This document shows positions 1 through 10,586 of a DNA stretch of 64,000 bases, in pieces. The stretch is taken from contig CALHDG010000027.1 of assembly GCA_938023075.1 (NCBI GenBank), positions 1 through 64,000 on the forward strand, given 5' to 3'. Position 1 is the first letter of the stretch. The number at the start of each line of letters is the position of its first letter. The notes beneath the pieces are model-generated. The model did not search any database, was not told the origin of the DNA, and saw nothing but the letters and a program-made list of their open reading frames with translations. A program made the position numbers and the translations under genes. This stretch comes from an uncultured Chitinophagales bacterium (GTDB lineage: Bacteria > Bacteroidota > Bacteroidia > Chitinophagales > JAHDHT01).

Positions 1-1276
1 AATCGAGATCAGCCACGATTTTTATCTCAAAAAATTTCAATTGTCCAATCCGGTGTTGCGTTACGATTATATTTTGTTTGATGAAGGACAAGATGCCTCA
101 CCAACCATGCTGGATATATTTTTAAAACAAAAGGCTACTAAATTAATTGTGGGCGATGCGCATCAACAAATTTATGGTTGGCGGCATGCCATCAACTCCT
201 TAGAAAAAGTAGATTTTAAAAACTATCCACTCTCTACCAGTTTCCGGTTTAGTCAAGCGATTGCTAATTTAAGTATGGAGGTGTTGCAATGGAAAAAGCA
301 TTTATCCGATCAGGCACCCTTTCCTATACAAGGTATTGGTAAAAATCATCTTAAAAAAACTAAAGCCGTATTGGCAAGAACCAATTTGGGTTTGCTACTA
401 AAAGCCATTGAATTTGTAATGGAAAAAGACGACATACAACACCTTTACTTTGAAGGCAACATTAATTCTTACACCTATGCTTCCGAAGGGGCTTCTTTGT
501 ACGATGTTTTAAATTTGTAGAATGGTAAGTTGCAATACATCAGAAACAAAATGATTAAGCAAATGAAGGATTTTAACGATTTGGAAGAGTACGTAAAAAA
601 AACCGAAGATGTAGAATTGGGTTTAATGATGGAAATTGTGTTGGAATATGGCAATGATATTCCTGATATAATTGACGAGATAAAATTGAAACACGTAGAT
701 AATGACGAGAAAGCAAAAGCACAAATGATTTTTTCTACCGTACACCGGTGCAAAGGTTTGGAGTATGATGTGGTTCACTTAGTCAACGATTTTATTAATG
801 AAGAAAAGGTGATTAAAAATAAATTGGAGACAGACCTGAATCCGGCACTGTTGCCAAAAGTTAATGAAGAGATTAACTTATTATATGTTGCCATTACCCG
901 AACCCGGAATCGTTTGCATATTCCCGACGACTTAATGCCTAACAACTTTCCGCCGTCTCCTCATATACAAATATTAAATACCGGTTTAGATGATACGGAA
1001 GGTTTTGATGGCGCGCCCTTAACAATTTCATCCTCGAAAAAAGATACGGTTAGAGAAAAAATTGAGGAAGCAGAAAAAGCCTACACCTACGAAGAAGTTA
1101 GAAAAGAACATCAATCCGCTTACCTGCCATGGACACAGGGTTTAGATGATGAACTAACCATCATGTATTGCGAAGGTATTCCGGTAGCTGACTTAGCCAA
1201 ACATTTTGGAAGAACGAGAGGCGCCATCCAATCCAGAATAAAAAGGTTGGAGTTGGATGAGCTTTATGATTTGTAA
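1..1276 (+). pseudogene. UvrD/FBH1-like DNA helicase, 5' truncated by the window edge and interrupted by an in-frame TAG (518-520)
   Basis: ORFs 41-520 and 530-1276 share a frame, separated by one TAG. Motifs: YDYILFDEGQDASPTMLDIF (Walker B/DExx-like), GDAHQQIYGWRHA, TVHRCKGLEYDVVHL, NLLYVAITRTRNRL. The frame is open upstream to base 2. Confidence 0.75.
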
Positions 1277-1296
1277 TTAACATAAAATTTTAATAG

Positions 1297-1878
1297 ATGA
1301 TGAACAATACAAAAATAAGATGCAGTTGGTGCAAGCAAAGTGAATTATATCAACGCTATCACGACGAAGAATGGGGCGTACCGGTTTATGATGACGATCA
1401 GTTATTTGAAATGCTAATTTTAGAAGGAGCACAAGCCGGCTTGAGTTGGATCACCATTTTAAACAAACGCGAAAATTACCGAAAAGCATTTGACCAGTTT
1501 AACGCCAAAAAGATTGCCCGTTATACCGACAAACGAAGAGAAAAATTGTTGCAAAATGCAGGCATTGTAAGAAACAAATTAAAAGTGAATGCCGCTATAG
1601 TAAATGCCCAACTCTTTTTACAGCTACAAAAAGAAAGCGGTAGCTTCTCCGATTACCTTTGGCAATTTGTGGATGGGAAACCAATTAAAAATGCCTTTGC
1701 CAGTCTCGATGAAGTTCCGGCAACTACACCTGAAAGCGATGCGATGTCAAAAGATTTGAAAAAGCGAGGCTTTAAATTTGTGGGTTCCACTATTTGCTAT
1801 GCCTTTATGCAAGCCGTTGGTATGGTTAACGATCACGTAACAGATTGTTTTCGTTTTAAGGTGATTGATAAAATTTAA
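1297..1878 (+). CDS. tag: DNA-3-methyladenine glycosylase I
   Basis: RCSWCKQSELYQRYHDEEWGVPVYDDDQLFEMLILEGAQAGLSWITILNKR is typical of Tag. Confidence 0.93.
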   Translation: MMNNTKIRCSWCKQSELYQRYHDEEWGVPVYDDDQLFEMLILEGAQAGLSWITILNKRENYRKAFDQFNAKKIARYTDKRREKLLQNAGIVRNKLKVNAAIVNAQLFLQLQKESGSFSDYLWQFVDGKPIKNAFASLDEVPATTPESDAMSKDLKKRGFKFVGSTICYAFMQAVGMVNDHVTDCFRFKVIDKI

Positions 1879-2285
1879 ATCAATACCAATAGCTTCATTA
1901 TATTGTGGTTCACTATTCTTTTTTTATGATACAGGAACAGTCTATTTCATATAAAAATATTTAAATTTGTAACATTTTCTGAAACTTTACGAAAATTAAT
2001 ACTAAAGTTAAATAAATTCATCTTTTCTACTTTTTTAAATAGAGCAATCATAGCATTTCATCTTTTCTCTAAAACATTTACTTTATATCAATCACACCTT
2101 TAAGCCTATAATTAACAGGTTTATTATAGCCTATTTGTCTTTATATAATTGTTTATCAATTTTTTACGTATAAAAATTATAATATTTATCTAAAAATAGA
2201 CGGATTTTTCTTTAAGTAAAAACGCATCAAAAGCAATGGTTTTGCAGTAAACCCTATTGTACAATAAAATTAAGTACTCCCAATC

Positions 2286-2543
2286 ATGAAGAAATATTTA
2301 ATTGAAATTGAGATTCCTTTAAGCATTCATATTGAAAAAAAAGTGCAGGAATTGGTTACTTATGGTTTTGATATTGACAATAATTTCAAACCAAAAAAAC
2401 TAAAAGTAAGTTTAAATCAAAATACACACCACACTTTTATAATTAAAGCTCTTGTGAAAGAGCGAGATGTAAGCAAGTGTAAAGTGATACCCTACGTTAA
2501 AAATTGTTGGTCTTTGTATGATATTATTCCTTTTAAAAAATAA
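2286..2543 (+). CDS. hypothetical protein (85 aa)
   Basis: Intact ORF in an otherwise low-coding gap; no recognised motif. Confidence 0.45.
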   Translation: MKKYLIEIEIPLSIHIEKKVQELVTYGFDIDNNFKPKKLKVSLNQNTHHTFIIKALVKERDVSKCKVIPYVKNCWSLYDIIPFKK

Positions 2544-2567
2544 CACTCCCTAAACAATACAATCAAA

Positions 2568-3740
2568 ATGAAAACTATAATATACGCTTTAATTTTAATG
2601 CTTTTTTGTAAAAATTCCATTGCTCTTTCAGGCGAATGCATTGATACTATAGCCATTGGAGAGACCGCTTACTACAATAGCGTTTCAATGAATATCTGCA
2701 AAATTGACAATCAATATTTTCTAAAAAATGAATTCCTGCAAATTTACGTTTGGGATCAAGCAGACAGAACTTCTTGTTCTGATCCTTTTAACAAGATACC
2801 TGCTCAATACAATACTACTTTTGAAAATCTTGAAATACAAAGTACCACTTTTTGGGTAGCAGAACAAACCTACCACTACTTTGCACAAAACTTTAATTGG
2901 TTTGGCTTAGATGGAATAGGCTCAGCCATAAATTTATTGATTTTAAATCGGGATGATTTTGGATACTGTCCGGAATATAAAAGAATTTTTATAGGTAAAG
3001 ACAGCCAGGCAACCATCGACATAATTGCCCATGAAATTTTTCATGGCATAAGTCACGCGGCAGTTGGTTTAGATAATTCAATGGAATCATCTGCCATAAA
3101 AGAATCCTTTTCCGATATTTTTGGTGAAGTAATGGAAAACCAACTATTGTCAACTAACGATTGGTTGGTTAATGCTTTACCCGGCGATAGCACCACTGCC
3201 CTTAGAAGCTTGAAAGCACCACATCAATTTGAAGGTGCCAAATTTTATAAGGAAGATCCTTATTGGGAAGACGACTATGGAGGGCAATATCAGAATGCCG
3301 GCGTTCAAAATCATTGGTTTTATCTGTTATCAACAGGTAATGAATATATGGAAGGCATTGGTATTCATCAAGCAGCACAAATTGTTTTTAAAACTATAAG
3401 GCATTATTTACTGCCTAAGGCCAGCTATAAAGATGTGCGAGACGGAACAATTCAAGCAGCTAAAGATATTTTTGGAACGAACAGTACAGAGCAGGCAAAA
3501 GTAGCCTTAGCATGGAATGAAGTTGGCGTGTTTGATTTAAACAATTGTGTTGACTCTTACATCATCACCGGTACAGATGATTTCAATTTTATGCCCCTAA
3601 TATGCAACTTTATTAATACAAGTGGAGATATTATAGTTCCTCAACATGCACAAATTAGTTTAACTGCCGGCAATTGGATTGGCATTAATTCAGGTTTTGA
3701 AATACCCAAAACCGCTTTGTTTACCTTAAAAATAAATTAG
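2568..3740 (+). CDS. secreted M4 (thermolysin)-like metallopeptidase, divergent
   Basis: N-terminal signal peptide; HEIFHGISHAAVGLDNSMESSAIKESFSDIFGEVME (HExxH plus ESFSDIFG); C-terminal NAGVQNHWFYLLSTG. Confidence 0.75.
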   Translation: MKTIIYALILMLFCKNSIALSGECIDTIAIGETAYYNSVSMNICKIDNQYFLKNEFLQIYVWDQADRTSCSDPFNKIPAQYNTTFENLEIQSTTFWVAEQTYHYFAQNFNWFGLDGIGSAINLLILNRDDFGYCPEYKRIFIGKDSQATIDIIAHEIFHGISHAAVGLDNSMESSAIKESFSDIFGEVMENQLLSTNDWLVNALPGDSTTALRSLKAPHQFEGAKFYKEDPYWEDDYGGQYQNAGVQNHWFYLLSTGNEYMEGIGIHQAAQIVFKTIRHYLLPKASYKDVRDGTIQAAKDIFGTNSTEQAKVALAWNEVGVFDLNNCVDSYIITGTDDFNFMPLICNFINTSGDIIVPQHAQISLTAGNWIGINSGFEIPKTALFTLKIN

Positions 3741-3799
3741 ATATGATTGCAACTTTTAACAGTTTAATAACGTACCAAACACTAACCAAAAATTATCTC

Positions 3800-6700
3800 A
3801 TGCTTTTCAAACGCTTTTTCATAGCACTTTTTTGCGTGCTAATTATTAGTCAAGTTTATTGTATTCCATCAAAATTTAGAGTAGTTGGTATAGGTGATTT
3901 AAGCACCGAAATGACTATTGTTTTCGACAGTTCATTTAGTGGAAATTACCAGGTAGAAACCAACCCAAAAGTATACTATGGTACAAACTATAGCCAGGTC
4001 AATAACTTGTCCAGTACTTTTATTGTACCAAGTTCGGTAAACACCAATAGCCAAATGCGTAACAACATTTGCCGTTTAAACAATTTAACACCCCATACCA
4101 CCTATTACTTTAAAGTAACCGATGATAAGGGGAGTAGTCAAGTATATCATTTTGAAACCTTACCCAATGATACTTCTCCGCTATCTATTATAGCTGGTGG
4201 AGATTCAAGAAGTAACCGAAGTGTTAGAGTAAATGCTAATAAAATGGTTGCCAAGTTAAAGCCACACGCTATTTTATTTACGGGTGATTTTACAGATAAT
4301 GGTGTCCCTATACAATGGCAATGGTGGTTTGAAGATTGGCAATATACCATTGATGCTCAAAATCGTATAATTCCAATTATACCTACCAGAGGAAATCACG
4401 AAAGTAATGATAATTTTTTGATCGATTTGTTTGGTGCCCCTCAATATGTTTATTACACATCAACTAATAACAGCTTGTTAACTGTGGTAACCCTCAATAC
4501 AGAAAAAGCAGTTAATGCGTATGGTACACAAACCACTTGGTTGCAAAACTCTTTGTCTCAAATAAATACAACATATACCATTGCACAATACCATAAACCT
4601 ATGAAACCTCATGTAAATTCAAAATTAGAAGGGGTAGCCCAATTCGCCTATTGGGCAGAAATTTTAGAAGACCACAAAGTAGATTTAGTAGTAGAATCAG
4701 ATGCGCACACTTCAAAAACCACCTGGCCCGTTGTGGTTTGTACCGGTGGATTAAATTGTGATGAAGGTTTTAAAAGAGATGATGAAAACGGCGTAGTATA
4801 TACCGGAGAAGGTTGCTGGGGAGCTCCGCTTAGAAACAGTAATGATAATAAGTCGTGGACCCGTTCATCGGGCATGTTTAACCAATTTAAATTGCTACTA
4901 ATTGACGAAAATGAAATGGAATTAAGAACCGTATTAGTAGACAATGAGGGGCAGGTAAGCGAAGTAAATATTAACAATCGCTTTAACTTACCACCTAACC
5001 AAAATGTTTGGACTACTGGCGAGGTGGTATCTATCCGTAACAAAAACAACAATACCTTTCCAACTGCCACTTTAGTTTATCCGCCAGACAATACCATCTT
5101 ATACAACAACAACCCAATAACTTTAAGAGCAACTGCCAAAGACAGCAATGGTAGTATTAGCCGGGTAAGTTTTTACATCAATGGCAATTTGATTAACGAA
5201 GATTTTAACTTTCCATATCAATATAATTATAATCCGCCAACTTATGGACAATACTTAGTTCATATAATTGCAACGGATAACGAGGGTTTAACTTCGTGTA
5301 TAGATTTAGCTGCCTTTAGTGTAGTTAATAGTACCACAACATTATCAAACTGGACCAAATTAAATTCAACTACCGATGATGCTGAACAATACAGCAATGG
5401 TTTTATGGATTTATTTAATTGGGATATCGATTTAGGGTATAATGGCTATACTTGTGGTTTCCGGTTTCTTAATGTAAACATACCGCCCGGTGCCACAGTT
5501 ACCAATGCCTATATTCAATTTACAGCTGATGAAGAAAAATTTAATCCAACCAATCTTACAATTTATGGTGAAAAAAATGCTGACGCTAAAACTTTTTTTA
5601 TTGAGAGCTACAATATGAGTAATCGCATAAAAACGGATAACATTGTGCCATGGGATGTAAATATATGGCCAGAGATTGGGGAAAGTAATTTAGCACAACG
5701 AACACCCGACCTTTCAAACATACTCAACGAAATAATTACCCTACCCAATTACAGCTTAGAAAGCCCCTTTTTATTTATTATTGAAGGAAGTGGTCACCGG
5801 GCTACTGAAACCGTTGACGGAGATTCAATAAAAGCTCCGGTTTTGCATTATTCTTATCAGTTAGGCGAGGTGGTTGATAACTTAATTGATGTTTGGCCCG
5901 GCGATACCGATAATAACGGCGTAGTAAATAGTAAAGATGTGTTGTATGTTTGCCTTAGCTATAATAATACGGGACCATCAAGGTTAAATGCTAGCACCAA
6001 TTGGATTCCTCAACCGGTTATGCCTTGGAATAGTTTAATTGACCATGTAAACTTTGCCCACCAAGATGCCGATGGAAATGGTAGCATTAATTTAAATGAT
6101 ATTGAGGTAGTGGTATCTAATTATGGTGCAGAAACCCCATGGTATATTAGCCCTCTAACTAGTCAAACCAAAGTATTAAAGTTAAGGCAAAGCTCAGCCC
6201 CTGATAGAATTACTGAGTATGAGTTGTATTTAGAATCTGATCTTCCTGTGTTGGCTCATGGTATTCATGGCAGTATTGATTTGAGTGAGTTTTTAAAGAG
6301 TGATTTAGATAAGGTACAAGTTGATTCTACTTTAAATAGTGCCTTAGGAGAAGATGTGCTGTTTACAAAATATCATGAAGATACTAAAATATTAGATTTT
6401 GCCATAAGCCGAACCGACCAGCAAAACCAGGCTATTCAAAATACAAGTTTGCTTCGGGTGATAATTATAATTGATGACTTAATTGATGGTGGAAAACCCA
6501 AAAAAGCTATCATAAACTCAAGTGGAATAGTTTTATCAGAGGGTAAATATGAAAGTTTAAGAGGGTCCACTTTCTATTCTAATCTTGCAGAGAGGTTATC
6601 AGTTGATCAATACATGTCTGACTTCAATTTTAATCTAATTACCACAAATGTTGACTGTGATGATAACGGTAGTGCAGAGGTTCAAATTTTCAATGAGAAC

Positions 6701-6982
6701 CTTAGTTCATTCGAGTTTGAGTGGAGTAACGGAACAATGGGTCATCAGGTTGATAATTTAGCAGAAGGCAGTTATATGTTAACTATCAAAAAAGATAACG
6801 TTCAATTAAAAACAGTTGATTTTTCAATTGACCCGCGTATGCAAGAAGTAATTTTAATAGAAAATGTTATTGAAGAAAATACTGTTTACAGCGCATCCAA
6901 AGAAATTTCAATTGGGATGGGTATTGAACTTACAAAAAATTATACTGTTGGATTGATTATAGAAGATTGCTATGCTGACTAA
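3800..6982 (+). CDS. secreted metallophosphoesterase with N-terminal FN3/PAP-like domain, Ig-like domain and dockerin-like EF-hand pair
   Basis: Signal peptide MLFKRFFIALFCVLIISQVYC; IAGGDSRSNR...LFTGDFTDNG...PTRGNHES...VVESDAHT; GDTDNNGVVNSKDVLYVCLSY and DADGNGSINLNDIEVVVSNYG. The ORF track start 3743 is probably too long. Confidence 0.8.
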   Translation: MLFKRFFIALFCVLIISQVYCIPSKFRVVGIGDLSTEMTIVFDSSFSGNYQVETNPKVYYGTNYSQVNNLSSTFIVPSSVNTNSQMRNNICRLNNLTPHTTYYFKVTDDKGSSQVYHFETLPNDTSPLSIIAGGDSRSNRSVRVNANKMVAKLKPHAILFTGDFTDNGVPIQWQWWFEDWQYTIDAQNRIIPIIPTRGNHESNDNFLIDLFGAPQYVYYTSTNNSLLTVVTLNTEKAVNAYGTQTTWLQNSLSQINTTYTIAQYHKPMKPHVNSKLEGVAQFAYWAEILEDHKVDLVVESDAHTSKTTWPVVVCTGGLNCDEGFKRDDENGVVYTGEGCWGAPLRNSNDNKSWTRSSGMFNQFKLLLIDENEMELRTVLVDNEGQVSEVNINNRFNLPPNQNVWTTGEVVSIRNKNNNTFPTATLVYPPDNTILYNNNPITLRATAKDSNGSISRVSFYINGNLINEDFNFPYQYNYNPPTYGQYLVHIIATDNEGLTSCIDLAAFSVVNSTTTLSNWTKLNSTTDDAEQYSNGFMDLFNWDIDLGYNGYTCGFRFLNVNIPPGATVTNAYIQFTADEEKFNPTNLTIYGEKNADAKTFFIESYNMSNRIKTDNIVPWDVNIWPEIGESNLAQRTPDLSNILNEIITLPNYSLESPFLFIIEGSGHRATETVDGDSIKAPVLHYSYQLGEVVDNLIDVWPGDTDNNGVVNSKDVLYVCLSYNNTGPSRLNASTNWIPQPVMPWNSLIDHVNFAHQDADGNGSINLNDIEVVVSNYGAETPWYISPLTSQTKVLKLRQSSAPDRITEYELYLESDLPVLAHGIHGSIDLSEFLKSDLDKVQVDSTLNSALGEDVLFTKYHEDTKILDFAISRTDQQNQAIQNTSLLRVIIIIDDLIDGGKPKKAIINSSGIVLSEGKYESLRGSTFYSNLAERLSVDQYMSDFNFNLITTNVDCDDNGSAEVQIFNENLSSFEFEWSNGTMGHQVDNLAEGSYMLTIKKDNVQLKTVDFSIDPRMQEVILIENVIEENTVYSASKEISIGMGIELTKNYTVGLIIEDCYAD

Positions 6983-8457
6983 TTCTTTTTTAATTCATCA
7001 ATTTTTTCAATAAGCCATATTTTGTCGTTAAAAAGAATTTGTTGTTTTAATTTGGACTCAACGTCTTCTAATTTCCGTTTGCCTTTTTTGTATTTTATAT
7101 GATAAAGTTGCAATAAAGATTTTGCAAAGTTAAGATACCCCTGCTTAGTTTTCGGTGGTATCTTTTTTTGCTTTCTTAAATACTCCTTTAGCGATCTTAC
7201 CGACTGAACAAAATAATGAGAGTGTATCTCTGATTTTTCGTACACACATTTTAATATATATATTCTTGCATTTAAATCTAATGGTGTACTTGTATCACTA
7301 CAACTTAAAAAGTAGCTATGAGCCTCGTCAAACTTTTTTTCAAAGAAACTAATTACTCCTTTGTTGTAATTAAATACACTTCTTCTTATAGCCTTATCGA
7401 TACATTCGATATATATATTGTTCATCATAGTAGCCCAATTATACTGACCAACAATACAAGCTGCAATTGTTATATTGGCTATCACAACAGCTTGTATTTT
7501 TTTATTAATTGCCAGTAGATTTTTTTGATGCATTTTAAGATGTATCGAAAAAGAATGATCATAAAATTTAAGATTACCCTTTCTAATTTCTGAAGTGCAG
7601 TAATTTAATGCTAAGCGATAAAGTCCTGCTAAATCTTTTTTTGATAAATTTTCTTCATGCTTTTCAATAAAAGACAATAGGCTATAGTAGCTTTCAATCG
7701 TATTGTTTTTTAAAAGGTCAATATTTACTAAGGCTAATTTAATTTGATTATTACGAATATATTGGGGTAGAGCCAATAATTTATCGATCGCTTTATAAGA
7801 ACTTACATCATATTCTTTTTTGGTATAGTGCCCTAATGACATTAAAGTAATTTGGGTATTCAGTTTTTTTAAAAGATAAGACAAATCATTGTATCCAATT
7901 AACTCATTGATGTTTTCATCTTCAATCAGTTTTCTAGTAGCCGATAAATATTCTAAGTTTAACCAGTGAATTTTGTAAGCATTTTCATAGTAAGCAATGT
8001 CTTTTATTTTTTCTGCTTCTATCCTTTTTACATCTTTATTAAAGTGTCGTTTATACAAATGGTATTGATTTCTCTTTAACAACTCAGTATATAGATAATC
8101 TAACTTCGACCATTGATCATTTTGTAAACCCTCTACAGCAATAAATTTTTCGGCTAAGCGGAGTAAAGCATTTAGTTTTAAACTTAAGGCATTCTTGTGT
8201 TTTTTTTCTAAAGGTCCTTTAGCATCTGGTAAATTACTAAACACATTTTGGTAAACTCTGCGTTGAACGTGGTTATCAAAAAAGGTAATATTTAATACCC
8301 ATTTTTTTAAGGCGGCTAACAATTTTACCACTAGTTTATCGGTGTTAAAATACTCACTCGATATAAACTTGTTGAATTCTGTTAATTCCTTATCGCTAAA
8401 AGTATTCAACAGTTCTATGCAGAGTGTTGGTCTTTTCTTTGTGTCTTTATTTTCCAA
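6979..8457 (-). CDS. hypothetical protein (492 aa), mostly helical
   Basis: Long intact ORF, convergent with and overlapping the 3' end of the phosphoesterase by 4 nt. Confidence 0.75.
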   Translation of the reverse strand: MENKDTKKRPTLCIELLNTFSDKELTEFNKFISSEYFNTDKLVVKLLAALKKWVLNITFFDNHVQRRVYQNVFSNLPDAKGPLEKKHKNALSLKLNALLRLAEKFIAVEGLQNDQWSKLDYLYTELLKRNQYHLYKRHFNKDVKRIEAEKIKDIAYYENAYKIHWLNLEYLSATRKLIEDENINELIGYNDLSYLLKKLNTQITLMSLGHYTKKEYDVSSYKAIDKLLALPQYIRNNQIKLALVNIDLLKNNTIESYYSLLSFIEKHEENLSKKDLAGLYRLALNYCTSEIRKGNLKFYDHSFSIHLKMHQKNLLAINKKIQAVVIANITIAACIVGQYNWATMMNNIYIECIDKAIRRSVFNYNKGVISFFEKKFDEAHSYFLSCSDTSTPLDLNARIYILKCVYEKSEIHSHYFVQSVRSLKEYLRKQKKIPPKTKQGYLNFAKSLLQLYHIKYKKGKRKLEDVESKLKQQILFNDKIWLIEKIDELKKN

Positions 8458-8701
8458 AAAAATCGTTTTTACATGTTTAATCGGCAGGTTTTAACGCAAC
8501 TATTAATTGGCTGAAAAGGAAAATATAAATCAAAAATAACTAAAAAATTTTTAGCAGTTTTACTTTGCTTTTATTTAAAATATAAAAATGACCATTGTGG
8601 TGTTAAATTACAGTCCATTATGGTTGATGAATATTTCACCAAAAAGGAGATAGCTTTCTAATCCATAAAATTATCCCTATTTTTGGGAACATATTTTACC
8701 A

Positions 8702-8709
8702 TACTTTTG
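8702..8709 (+). promoter_or_regulatory. possible Bacteroidota sigma-ABfr-type -7 element (TACTTTTG)
   Basis: Matches TAnnTTTG; TTTG at 8682-8685 upstream with a rather short spacer; precedes the 8773 CDS. Confidence 0.35.
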
Positions 8710-8772
8710 TAGTATAAGATGGTAATGCCACTCAACGATCTATTTTTATTAAACTTAAAATTAAATAGTTAA

Positions 8773-9198
8773 ATGTCTACCAATCAAAAGTCTCCAATTG
8801 ATATTAATATGATTATCAGTACCGTAAAAAAGGTAATTGATTCTGTAAAATCATCTAACCAAACCAACCCTGACGAAGCCACTGCCCCCGAAAGTGTGTT
8901 TGATTCCATTTACCGGAAAGTAGAAGATACGATGAAGCAAATAAACCTGAACAAAACAGCCAACACCGCACCCGAAGATGAGTTGGGTTCGGATAGTGGT
9001 TTTTTAAATGATATGGGTACGGAAACCATTCATCCGAAGCAGGCAGAAATGGATAAAGTAAAAGCCGAATTTAAAAGCCAGGAAAGTGTAATTAAAGGAG
9101 AATTTCAAGCTAAGTTAGATGAGTTGAAAAAAGAATTTAAAACCAAGCACGATGGCTTAAAAGCCGAATTTCAAACTAAGTTAGATGCTTTAAAGTAG
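8773..9198 (+). CDS. hypothetical coiled-coil protein (141 aa)
   Basis: C-terminal repeated AEFKSQ/GEFQAKLDELKKEFKTKHDGLKAEFQTKLDALK. Confidence 0.6.
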   Translation: MSTNQKSPIDINMIISTVKKVIDSVKSSNQTNPDEATAPESVFDSIYRKVEDTMKQINLNKTANTAPEDELGSDSGFLNDMGTETIHPKQAEMDKVKAEFKSQESVIKGEFQAKLDELKKEFKTKHDGLKAEFQTKLDALK

Positions 9199-9219
9199 CC
9201 CGAAAATTCAATCAGCTGC

Positions 9220-9252
9220 AAAAATGACATTTCTTGGAGAGATGTCATTTTT
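9220..9252. terminator. bidirectional Rho-independent terminator between convergent genes
   Basis: Perfect 11-bp inverted repeat AAAAATGACAT / ATGTCATTTTT with A/T tracts on both sides. Confidence 0.7.
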
Positions 9253-10483
9253 CAGTAGAACCCAAATTGTCTCTGCGAAAATGGCTTACTGGCTTTTCAA
9301 AAGCTCCTAAACTTAAGGCACCAAAATTCATTAATAGTAAGGTAAAAATAATCAACCCCCATTGTCCTAAAGTAGGAACGGTATTACCTTCATCTGCGGT
9401 ACAATTAGCATTGGTATTGGTCGCTTCGCCTGCTGTAATACAAGCGAATGAAGATTCACCTGACTGTGTAGCATCTTCTACTGAACATTGTTGATAGCCC
9501 GATCCGTTACAAGTTATTTGGCTTGTATTTGGATCAATACTGATGGATACCCAACCATTATGAGTTTCAAAAATACCATCGCCGTCTGCATCGCCTTCAA
9601 ATTGTATGCCGATGTATTGTGCAGGATTAGTATTAGGATTGTCATTTGTGTTATTACTATAATAGGGGCCAGTCACAGAAGAGTAATCACCACTCATTGT
9701 ACCACCAAACAAAGTGTATAAACCTATCTGTTCTCCATTACAAGTTGCCATAGCAGCAGGATCATATGTTATACCATAAAAAAAATTGCTAACCACCAAA
9801 AAATTGTAGTAATAGTAAGACTGGCGGATGGTGTAGTTATTGCCTAAACTAACATTGTTGTTATTTAAAGATGCAGCACAAATATTTACAGGTGTTGACA
9901 AACCTACAATAGCATTACCTGCGCCAGGCACTGCATAAGCACTTCCATAATACAATCTTGTATTACTTCTTTGACTGTACTCTCCGAAACCTGTTCCTAC
10001 AAACAAACTGGCATAAGAGATATCAGCGGTTGCAACCGCTCCTGTTGGACATCCTGGCTGAAAAATTGGAGATCCGGCAGGAACAATAGTAGGATTAGGG
10101 TAAATTACATAAGCTGAATATGAGGTATAAGTATAAGGGTTAAAGTTGTTTAACGTATTCACTCCGTTCATTGAACCAATTGTAATACTAATGGACATAG
10201 AAAAATTAAAAAAACTAGCATAACCAGTTGTAAACGGATATTGCATAATTGTTCCGAAACCACCGCTATTTTCAGTTTGAGAATAAAGTCGGAAGGTAGT
10301 ATTTTGTACAAAAGTAACATCAACTGTACCATCCCCATCAATATCAATTTCTAAGGGGCTGCCGGGTTCGGTGTTTCCACATTGGCTAAATACCTCTGCT
10401 GAAGAAGTGGTTAAAAATGCAGTAGCAAGTGCACTGTAGCTTAATAATTTATTGCTGTAATTTTTAAAATTGATTGATTGCAC
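9245..10483 (-). CDS. secreted protein with IPTL-CTERM-like C-terminal sorting signal
   Basis: N-terminal signal peptide; Tyr/Asn-rich body; C-terminal VPTLGQWGLIIFTLLLMNFGALSLG. Confidence 0.75.
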   Translation of the reverse strand: MQSINFKNYSNKLLSYSALATAFLTTSSAEVFSQCGNTEPGSPLEIDIDGDGTVDVTFVQNTTFRLYSQTENSGGFGTIMQYPFTTGYASFFNFSMSISITIGSMNGVNTLNNFNPYTYTSYSAYVIYPNPTIVPAGSPIFQPGCPTGAVATADISYASLFVGTGFGEYSQRSNTRLYYGSAYAVPGAGNAIVGLSTPVNICAASLNNNNVSLGNNYTIRQSYYYYNFLVVSNFFYGITYDPAAMATCNGEQIGLYTLFGGTMSGDYSSVTGPYYSNNTNDNPNTNPAQYIGIQFEGDADGDGIFETHNGWVSISIDPNTSQITCNGSGYQQCSVEDATQSGESSFACITAGEATNTNANCTADEGNTVPTLGQWGLIIFTLLLMNFGALSLGAFEKPVSHFRRDNLGSTEK

Positions 10484-10586
10484 GTATAATAATTTAGCTC
10501 ATAAATATACTAATTGCTATTATATTATTTAGAAATTAACTTTTTTTTTATAATTGATTAACTTTGCTTTAGTATCTACGAAAAAC

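Noticed and set aside
475-753. 92-aa minus ORF over the helicase interruption
   Set aside because: Antisense to conserved helicase sequence; no motif.
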